A stretch of DNA of 64,000 bases from Palsa-504 sp963756575. GTDB taxonomy: Bacteria > Actinomycetota > Actinomycetes > Streptosporangiales > Streptosporangiaceae. The first letter of the stretch is position 1. Each line of letters opens with the position of its first letter. Below the pieces are notes generated by a model. The model saw nothing but the letters and a program-made list of their open reading frames with translations. It was not told where the DNA came from and did not search any database. The stretch is taken from the NCBI GenBank assembly GCA_963756575.1, contig CAVWOM010000016.1, positions 558,001 to 622,000 on the forward strand, read 5' to 3'. The translations under genes were made by a program, and so were the position numbers. This document shows positions 57,867-64,000 of this stretch, in pieces.

Positions 57867-59837
57867 TTAATGGCCTTGGAGCAGGCCGAGCGGGGCGGGA
57901 CCGGCGAACTCGACGGTCACCACCGTCCCGGCCAGGCTCGCGTACGCGGGCTGGTACGGCGAGCGCTGGGCCCGGAGGAAGGCGAGCATCCGGTGCGCGG
58001 TCGCGGCGGGTGCGGTCAGCTCGGCCGTGCGCAGCGGCAGGCCGGGGCTGGCCCCCGGAGCAGCCGCGCCGAACCCGCTGACCTGGACTGGCTGGCTCGC
58101 GGCGAGCGCGGCCAAGGTGATCAGCAAGCGCGCGTCGACCCGGCCGGCCTCGAGCGCGGCCCGGGCGTCCGGCGACGCCGACAGCCGCGTGTCGCTGAGC
58201 AGCTGCAGGCCGGCGGCCCGGCGGGACCGCACGTCGGCGGCGAGCGCCCGCCGGTAGGCGGCGGACCCGTCGGGCGCGACGATGCGGACCTCGATCCGGT
58301 CCGCGCCGGTCCCGAAGCTGGCCATCACCTCCGGCGCGTACACGCCGGCCAGGCGTCCGCCGAACAGGCCGCGCACGGCGGGCGTCCCGAGCACCACGTC
58401 GGAGCCGAGCGGGTCGCCGGCGCCCGGGCCGAGCACCAGCAGGTTCCCGGACGGGACGCCGCGCCGGGTCAGCGCCTCGCACATGGCCGGATCGCAGGCG
58501 ACGATGGCGCCCCCGCTGACCTGACGGGCGACCCAGGCGGCGGCCCGCTCCCTGAGCGCGGTCGCGCTGTTCACTGGCGCGCCGCTGGCCGGAGCGGGCC
58601 TCTCGGCGGAGGCCAGGTGCGGGACGGACAGCGCGTGGCCGGCCTCGGCCGCCAGCACCACCGACAAGATCACGAGCGCGCCGGCCCCGGCCAGCCGCAG
58701 GCGCCGGGCCGGGCGGGCCGCGGGCGGGCCGGGCTCGGCCTGGCTGCGCCGCACCTGCTCGGCCGTCCACCGGTGCACGTCAAGCTCGCGGCCGGAGACG
58801 ATGGTGAGCAGGCCCGCCGCCTCGCACTCGGCGATGTGACCCGGACGCGCGGCCAGCGTCGCGATCGCGACCGGACCGGGGAAGGCGGCCGCGCGCACCA
58901 GCAGCGACCTGGCCCCGGCGCTGAGCCGGTCGTACAGCGCGCCGAACATCACCTCGCCGGCCGCCGACGCGATCAGCTCGGCGGTGACCTCGGGCAGTTC
59001 GGTGGGATCGGTCTCCGGCAGGCCGGAGACGGAAGCCGCCTTGAGCGCGACGCTGATGGCGTCCGCTAGGCGGGCGGCCAGTTCGGGGTAGCGCTCGCCG
59101 CGCGCCAGCAGCCGGTCCAGGTATTCCATGGCCAGCGGATGACCGGCGACCAGGCGCCAGACCTGGTCGCGCTCGGCCTCGCTGAGCAGCCGGATCGCGG
59201 GCAGCGCGGTGGTGAGCTCGGCGGCGCCCGAGCGGGTCAGCGGTCCCAGGTGCCGGAAGACGAGCCGGATCGGCCCGGCCTGCACCCCCAAGGTGAACGG
59301 GTGCCGGCAGGTGATCAGCAGCTTGCCGGTCCAGCTGCCGAGCAGGGCGGCCAGGTCCGGGTCACGGACGGTCAAGCGGCCCGGCTCGCCGGACAGGTTG
59401 TCGTCGAAGTTCTCCAAGACGATGAAGTCCGCCTCGGCCGGGCTCGCGGCGAAGGCCGCCGCGGAAACCTCGCCCTTCATGACGGTGATGACCCGGCTGG
59501 CCTGCAGCCGCCCGACCCGCGTGGCGATCTGGGCCGCGAGCGTCGACTTGCCGATGCCGCCCATGCCGTGGACGACCAGCCCGCCGCTGCCCGGTCCGCT
59601 CAGGTCGGCGGACCACCGGCGGCGTTCGGCCGAACGGATGGACAGCGACGTGCGGGGGTTCTTGGGACGGGGCGGCAGGTCCGACGTCCGGGAGTGGCGA
59701 GCGGAGTGCCGGACCCGGACCGGACGCCCGACGGCCGGGGCGATCTCGCCGGATGGCTCCGGGTCGCGGGCCGCCGGTAGCTGGTAGGGCCGGCCGGAAT
59801 GCCGGGGGGAGGGACCGTCCGGGATTAACTTCACCAC
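57867..59837 (-). CDS. Membrane-anchored STAND-type ATPase with extracytoplasmic domain
   Basis: A 656-residue protein (start taken at GTG 59837 behind AAGGGGTGCGGAA; uncertain). An Arg/Pro-rich N-terminus precedes a NACHT/NB-ARC-like ATPase: Walker A GMGGIGKST (91-99), Walker B-like FIVLENFDD (138-146), LLITCRHPF, and a GHPLAMEYL motif (232-240) like the GLPL of NB-ARC. A helix at ~381-402 (LRLAGAGALVILSVVLAAEAGHAL) follows and an outer domain of ~250 residues with CDPAMCEALTRRG, DPLGSDVVLGTPAVRGLFG and DARLLITLAALAAS. I do not know a named family for that domain. Signalling or assembly ATPase. Confidence 0.7.
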   Translation of the reverse strand: MVKLIPDGPSPRHSGRPYQLPAARDPEPSGEIAPAVGRPVRVRHSARHSRTSDLPPRPKNPRTSLSIRSAERRRWSADLSGPGSGGLVVHGMGGIGKSTLAAQIATRVGRLQASRVITVMKGEVSAAAFAASPAEADFIVLENFDDNLSGEPGRLTVRDPDLAALLGSWTGKLLITCRHPFTLGVQAGPIRLVFRHLGPLTRSGAAELTTALPAIRLLSEAERDQVWRLVAGHPLAMEYLDRLLARGERYPELAARLADAISVALKAASVSGLPETDPTELPEVTAELIASAAGEVMFGALYDRLSAGARSLLVRAAAFPGPVAIATLAARPGHIAECEAAGLLTIVSGRELDVHRWTAEQVRRSQAEPGPPAARPARRLRLAGAGALVILSVVLAAEAGHALSVPHLASAERPAPASGAPVNSATALRERAAAWVARQVSGGAIVACDPAMCEALTRRGVPSGNLLVLGPGAGDPLGSDVVLGTPAVRGLFGGRLAGVYAPEVMASFGTGADRIEVRIVAPDGSAAYRRALAADVRSRRAAGLQLLSDTRLSASPDARAALEAGRVDARLLITLAALAASQPVQVSGFGAAAPGASPGLPLRTAELTAPAATAHRMLAFLRAQRSPYQPAYASLAGTVVTVEFAGPAPLGLLQGH

Positions 59838-59998
59838 TTCCGCACCCCTTGCGTATTCCGGCAGACGGGGCAAGTCGCCACTGCTTTTGTTATATAGCAC
59901 TCTCAGCGATTGAATCGAAGCTTTCAGTAATTTACTGCAGGTCACGACGTAAGGACATATGTGTCCCAAGGGGACGTCAGGTGTGTCGGAAGGAGAAA

Positions 59999-60727
59999 TT
60001 ACAGCACGATACGGGGCAGATCGCCGGCTTCGGCGCTGACGGCGGCGGCGACGCTGCCCCCGGTCACCCTGCTCTCGGTCACGGGGGCTGTCTCCGGGTC
60101 CGGGTCCAGGCCGACGGCGGCGCGGGCGAACTCGGCGGCGATCGCATGCCACAGGCGCGCGCGGCGCAGCATCGGGTGATCGCCGCCCCGGACCTCGACC
60201 GCCGTCACCGTGGTCACCTCGCGGGCGCGCTCGACGAACGCCCAGGTCTCAGCCGGGCTGGTGATGGTGTCGGCGGTGCCGTGCGCGAGCAGCACGCGGC
60301 GCCCGGCGAGCTGAGCGGCCGGCTCGCCCAGGGGCAGCCAGGGCGCCAGCCCGGCGACGGCCGTCACCGCCGGGTGCCCGGCCGCCCGGATGGCGGCGCG
60401 CGCGCCCATGGAGTGCCCGATCAGCACGACCGGGACGGCACCATAGCCGGTCGCGATGCGGTCGAGCGCTTCGTTCAGGTCCCCGACCGGGGAAGCCCGC
60501 GGGCCGTTCCAGCCGCGGACCCGGAACCGCGGTCGCAGCACCACCGCGCCGCTCCCGCGCAGTGCGTGCCGCACCGCCGCCGCGACCGGAATCATCCTGA
60601 GCACAGCGGGCTGGAGCGCGTTCGTCGGCTCGGTGCTCGACGACTGGCCGCCGTGCGCGACCACCACCACGCCGGCCACGGTCTCGGTCCGGGTCGTCCC
60701 GCGTGGCAACGTTCCGCCGCTCGTCAT
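59999..60727 (-). CDS. Alpha/beta hydrolase (dienelactone-hydrolase-like)
   Basis: A 242-residue serine hydrolase: VVVVAHGGQSSSTEP (oxyanion loop), VVLIGHSMGARAAIRAAGH with the nucleophile Ser, LLAHGTADTITSP with the Asp, and RGGDHPMLRRARLWHA with the His. Probably cytosolic; substrate unknown. Divergent from the amidohydrolase gene. Confidence 0.85.
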   Translation of the reverse strand: MTSGGTLPRGTTRTETVAGVVVVAHGGQSSSTEPTNALQPAVLRMIPVAAAVRHALRGSGAVVLRPRFRVRGWNGPRASPVGDLNEALDRIATGYGAVPVVLIGHSMGARAAIRAAGHPAVTAVAGLAPWLPLGEPAAQLAGRRVLLAHGTADTITSPAETWAFVERAREVTTVTAVEVRGGDHPMLRRARLWHAIAAEFARAAVGLDPDPETAPVTESRVTGGSVAAAVSAEAGDLPRIVL

Positions 60728-60814
60728 CTGCCCTCCCGCCGCCGCGGGGGTCAGGGCCCGGCGGACCTGGCCAGGCTAACAGTCATGCGGCACACTGCTG
60801 CCGTGGAGGCGTCA

Positions 60815-62314
60815 GTGAACGAATGGGACCTGGTCCTGCGCGGCGGACGGGTGATCGACCCCGAGTCCGGCCTGGACGCCGTGCGGGACGTGGCGATCGC
60901 GGCGGGCCGGATCGCGGCGGTCGAGGCCGTCCTGCCGCCCGGCCCGGCCGACGTGGACGTGACCGGGCAGGTGGTGACGGCCGGGTTCATCGACCTGCAC
61001 AGCCACGTCAACGACGTGGGCGGCCTGCGGCTGCAGGCGATGGACGGCGTGACCACGGCGCTGGAACTCGAGGCCGGGGTGACGCCGGTGGCCGAGGCCT
61101 ACCGGCGGGCGGCCGAGCAGGGCCGTCCGGTGAACTACGGTTTCTCGGCTTCCTGGGCGCTGGCCCGGATGGAGACCGTCGCGGGGATACCCGCGCAGGC
61201 CAGCCTGGGCGCGTTCATGGCCAGCATCTCCGACCCAGCCTGGCAGCGCGCGGCCGCGCCCGCCCAGCTGACGGCACTGCTCGAGCGGCTTTCGGCCGAC
61301 CTGGCCGACGGCGCGCTGGGGATCGGCGTCCTGCTCGGGTACGCGCCCGCGGCCAGCCCGCAGGAGTACCTGCGCGTCGCGGGCCTGGCCGCGAGCAGCG
61401 GGGTCGCCACCTTCACCCACGCGCGGGACCTGGTCGAGATGGTCCCGGCTACCCTCGCCGACGGCGCCGAGGAGATCGTCCGGGCCGCCGGGCAGACCGG
61501 CGCCCACATGCACTACTGCCACGTCAACAGCACCTCGCACCGGCACATCGACCGCGTCCTGACGCTGGTGGCCCGGGCTCAGGCGGCCGGGTCGCGGGTC
61601 ACGACCGAGGCTTACCCGTACGGCTCCGGCATGACCGGGATCGGCGCCGCGTTCCTGGCCCCCGAACGGCTCGGCGAGCGTGGCCTGTCGCCGTCCTCGC
61701 TGACCTACGCGCCGACCGGCGAGCGGGTGGCGAGCGAGGCGCGGCTGCGGGAACTGCGCCGGGACGATCCCGGCGGCCTGGTCATCATCGACCTGCTCGA
61801 CGAGTCCTCCGCGGCCGACCGGGCGCTGCTGATGCGGTCGCTGACCTTTCCCGGTTCGGTCGTGGCCAGCGACGCCATGCCGCTGACCTGGACCGCTCCC
61901 CCGGCTGATCCGCTGGCCTGGCCGCTGCCGCCGACGGCCATCACCCATCCGCGGACGGCCGGGACGTTCGGCCGCGCGCTGCGGCTGCTGACCCGGGAGG
62001 CGGCGGACTGGGCGGGGACGCCGGGGGTGGCCGCCTTGCCGCAGGTCCTCGCCAAGTGCAGCCTGGAACCGGCCCGGCTGCTCGAGGCCTGGGTGCCAGC
62101 CATGCGCGGGAAGGGACGCCTGCAGGCCGGCCGCGACGCCGACGTCGTGGTGCTCGACCCGGACACGGTCACCGACCGGGCCAGCTATGCCGACAGCACC
62201 CGGCCGTCGGCGGGCTTCCGGCACGTGCTGGTCAACGGCGTCTTCGTGGTGCGCGACGGCGGCATCGTGCCGGACGCCCGGCCTGGGCGCCCGGTCCGGG
62301 CCGAGCCGCGCTAG
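60815..62314 (+). CDS. Amidohydrolase, N-acyl-D-amino-acid deacylase type
   Basis: A 499-residue metal-dependent amidohydrolase. Seen: VTAGFIDLHSHVNDVGG (metal HxH), LLARAQAAGSRVTTEAYPYGSGM, SVVASDAMPLTWT (metal Asp). LEPARLLEAWVPAMRGKGRLQAGRDADVVVLDPDTV marks the late composite sheet. It is close to D-aminoacylase/enamidase relatives. GTG 60815 is preferred for GGAGG five bases upstream; an ATG at 60785 also opens the frame. It parallels the partial gene at the window start. Confidence 0.85.
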   Translation: MNEWDLVLRGGRVIDPESGLDAVRDVAIAAGRIAAVEAVLPPGPADVDVTGQVVTAGFIDLHSHVNDVGGLRLQAMDGVTTALELEAGVTPVAEAYRRAAEQGRPVNYGFSASWALARMETVAGIPAQASLGAFMASISDPAWQRAAAPAQLTALLERLSADLADGALGIGVLLGYAPAASPQEYLRVAGLAASSGVATFTHARDLVEMVPATLADGAEEIVRAAGQTGAHMHYCHVNSTSHRHIDRVLTLVARAQAAGSRVTTEAYPYGSGMTGIGAAFLAPERLGERGLSPSSLTYAPTGERVASEARLRELRRDDPGGLVIIDLLDESSAADRALLMRSLTFPGSVVASDAMPLTWTAPPADPLAWPLPPTAITHPRTAGTFGRALRLLTREAADWAGTPGVAALPQVLAKCSLEPARLLEAWVPAMRGKGRLQAGRDADVVVLDPDTVTDRASYADSTRPSAGFRHVLVNGVFVVRDGGIVPDARPGRPVRAEPR

Positions 62315-62575
62315 GCGGCGTCTCGGGGCGTCTGGCGCGGCCGGCGGCGCGAGGCTCCGGGGCGGGCGTTCGAACGCAGCTAAGCTGTGAAAACAAACAC
62401 TTCCCACGGTGATCGAAGTTGTGTTCTAATACCTACATGGGTCGGTTCGGAGAAGCAGGAGCGCGGCGCGACCGCCCGTGCTCCCCCGGGCGCGGAGGCC
62501 CGCCCGCCTGAGTCCGCACGCCGGCCTTTCGGTCCGGAGTGTCCCCGTTCATGGCAGATGCTGGAGGTGAAGACG

Positions 62576-63763
62576 ATGCTCGATGATTTCGAAAATTTTA
62601 GCGATGACAATGATGAATGGCTCAGCGAGCTAGAAATCAGCGACACGGAAATCGAGAACGAGCTGTCCGACTGGCATGCTGCCCAGGCTTCGGAGCTCGC
62701 CGAGACCAGCTACGGCCAGGACGGGGTACCGCACCGGGGACGGCCCGGCATGCTGCGCGCTCAGCCTAAGCCGGCGCAGCCCAGGCCGACCCCGGGCCGC
62801 CAGGCGCCGGCCCGGCACAACCCGTCGCGGCGGGCACCATCGAGGCCGGCCCCGTACCGGCCGCCCGTACCCCGCCAGGCGCCTCGGCCGGCGATCGACG
62901 ACGACCTTGACGACGATCTTGACGACTTCACCGCACCCATCCGGACGGGTGGCTGGCCCGACTCCGGGTACCACGAGCCGGCCGGCCAGGACCGGACCCA
63001 GGCCATCATCGACCGGGGCCGCCGCAGCGTTAGCCGGGTCCGCAAGCCGCGGTCTCGCAAGATCATGTTCGGCGTGGCGGCCGCCCTCGCCGTGATCACC
63101 GCGGCGTCCGTGCTGATCTTCAGGTCCAGCCCGTCCTGGCCGGCCAGCGTGGCCACCGTCCAGAGCGAGATCACCACCGCCTGCCAGAACCCCAACGTGG
63201 CCTCGGAGCCCGGCCAGATCAACTTCGCCTGCGCCAAGGCCACCAACCAGATCCTGTGGGTCTTCGCGCTGATGACCAGCGGAAACAACCCGAACTTCAC
63301 CGACTCGAAGAGCGGCAGGCAGGGGCTGGAGCCGATCTCGGCGACCCAGGGCGGCGAGATCGCCTGGTCGCTGAACATGCACCACCCGTACAACCCGCTG
63401 GACCCGGTGGACAGCCTCGAGGTCGCGGCCCGCGCCCTGAACAACATCATCGGCGGGGCCACCCTGACCGCCAGCAACGGCAAGCCGACCGTGCAGCCTG
63501 GCCTCGAGGGCAACCCGGCGAACTGCGCGAAGTACACCGGCTCCGCGGCCGTCGTCTCGCACGCGGGCTTCCCGAGCCTGTGCGCCCAGCCGGTGAACAC
63601 CGCGACCGGGCAGGCGGCGCTGGTAGCCGACGCCTACAAGCAGTGGGTGGTCGGTGCCACGGACGCGCAGGCCTACGACGTCGGCGTGCTGTTCGCGAAC
63701 GCCAACAACCCGGGCAACGCCCAGGTCCAGGCGATCCTCAAGAGCCTGCCCAGTGCTAGCTAA
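62576..63763 (+). CDS. Membrane-anchored hypothetical protein with secreted domain
   Basis: A 395-residue protein. Acidic N-terminus (LDDFENFSDDNDEWLSELEISDTEIENELSDW), then a Pro/Arg-rich segment, one helix (IMFGVAAALAVITAASVLIF) and an outer domain with four Cys: TACQNPNVASEPGQINFACAKATNQILWVF, LNMHHPYNPLDPVDSLEVAARALNNIIGG, NCAKYTGSAAVVSHAGFPSLCAQPV. I do not recognise the family. ATG 62576 sits nine bases after GGAGGTGA; an earlier in-frame start lacks one. Confidence 0.7.
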   Translation: MLDDFENFSDDNDEWLSELEISDTEIENELSDWHAAQASELAETSYGQDGVPHRGRPGMLRAQPKPAQPRPTPGRQAPARHNPSRRAPSRPAPYRPPVPRQAPRPAIDDDLDDDLDDFTAPIRTGGWPDSGYHEPAGQDRTQAIIDRGRRSVSRVRKPRSRKIMFGVAAALAVITAASVLIFRSSPSWPASVATVQSEITTACQNPNVASEPGQINFACAKATNQILWVFALMTSGNNPNFTDSKSGRQGLEPISATQGGEIAWSLNMHHPYNPLDPVDSLEVAARALNNIIGGATLTASNGKPTVQPGLEGNPANCAKYTGSAAVVSHAGFPSLCAQPVNTATGQAALVADAYKQWVVGATDAQAYDVGVLFANANNPGNAQVQAILKSLPSAS

Positions 63764-63853
63764 ACCCACCGCGAGCTAAGGGAGCCCGAACGGAACACAG
63801 AACCCGCCCGCCAGCCAGCTAGCCAGAACCGGAACGTGGAAGAAGGTGATTTC

Positions 63854-64000
63854 GTGCATCCCGTCAGGAAGCCGACGTGGCAGCAGGCGACCGCGCTGGT
63901 CAGCCTCAGCACATGCGGAGCGATGACCGGATTCGCCTTCGCCCACGGAACGGTCGGCGAGATGACGTCGCCGACGCGCATGCCGGTCAACCTGATGGCG
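63854..64000 (+). CDS. Start of a secreted protein (partial, runs off the window)
   Basis: The first 49 codons of an open frame from GTG 63854, with AAGGTG seven bases upstream: VHPVRKPTWQQATALVSLST, then CGAMTGFAFAHGTVG. A short basic N-terminus and hydrophobic stretch suggest a signal peptide. Too little remains to name it. It follows the membrane-anchored hypothetical gene by 90 bp. Confidence 0.55.
   Translation, partial: MHPVRKPTWQQATALVSLSTCGAMTGFAFAHGTVGEMTSPTRMPVNLMA

Noticed and set aside
57736..58770. Minus-strand frame overlapping the STAND ATPase 3' end
   Set aside because: Arg/Ala/Gly-rich shadow frame of the real gene.

Overview
The window is high-GC DNA from an actinomycete (Actinomycetota), probably a filamentous, spore-forming lineage. 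The evidence is strong GC bias at third codon positions, GTG starts, and families typical of the phylum: DUF1707, DUF2613, DUF3068, a DinB/DUF664 protein, a BTAD-AAA-TPR regulator, a SpoIIE/STAS/HATPase partner-switching set and a PASTA-less Ser/Thr kinase with a septum-formation domain. The genus cannot be fixed from sequence reading alone. I saw no tRNA, rRNA, CRISPR array, phage gene or replication origin. There is one insertion sequence.

Layout. 1-4.7 kb: the 3' end of an N-acyl-D-amino-acid deacylase-type amidohydrolase, a frameshifted SGNH hydrolase, a truncated winged-helix fragment, a frameshifted sacsin-type ATPase and a small Cys/His protein. 4.8-12.5 kb: a catabolic block with a zinc-less MDR oxidoreductase, an acyl-CoA ligase and a homoprotocatechuate (hpa-type) meta-cleavage set (HpaD, frameshifted; HpaE; an FAH-RraA fusion; a divergent FAH-family gene). 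12.5-22.4 kb: a cell-surface and envelope region with a membrane/secreted-repeat protein, a WxL-like/DUF916 pair, a DUF3494 adhesin-like protein, a lipoprotein L,D-transpeptidase, a decayed IS4-family element and a secreted neprosin-like protein. 22.5-33.5 kb: assorted housekeeping and stress genes (Nudix, DUF1707, MFS, SRPBCC, EEP nuclease, APC permease plus prolyl aminopeptidase, PspA, DUF3068, DUF2613, G1 peptidase). 33.5-41.2 kb: a Rieske oxygenase, then a sugar importer operon (lipoprotein, two permeases, GH13 glucosidase) divergent from a LacI regulator. 41.4-53.2 kb: a signalling region with a Ser/Thr kinase, a six-gene partner-switching operon that ends in a conserved protein and a CrtI-like flavoprotein, a BTAD-AAA regulator and an ECF sigma factor fused to its own zinc-finger and membrane anchor. 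53.5-64 kb: an HNH remnant, GNAT, RDD protein, truncated GDPD, a GH51-like protein without the acid/base Glu, a STAND ATPase with a membrane anchor, an alpha/beta hydrolase, a second D-aminoacylase-type amidohydrolase, a membrane-anchored hypothetical protein and the start of a secreted protein.

The observations most worth following are: the six-gene operon at 43558-48410 that couples a SpoIIE-STAS-HATPase switch to a flavoprotein; the ECF sigma/ZAS/TM fusion; the FAH-RraA fusion; the perfect 16-bp hairpin that buries a start codon at 29829-29882; the IS inserted exactly in a CTAG shared by two convergent stop codons; and the GH51 homologue that has lost its acid/base residue. Several otherwise intact genes carry one-base frameshifts in GC-rich or homopolymer runs. 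These may be real decay or consensus errors and should be checked against reads before any biological reading.
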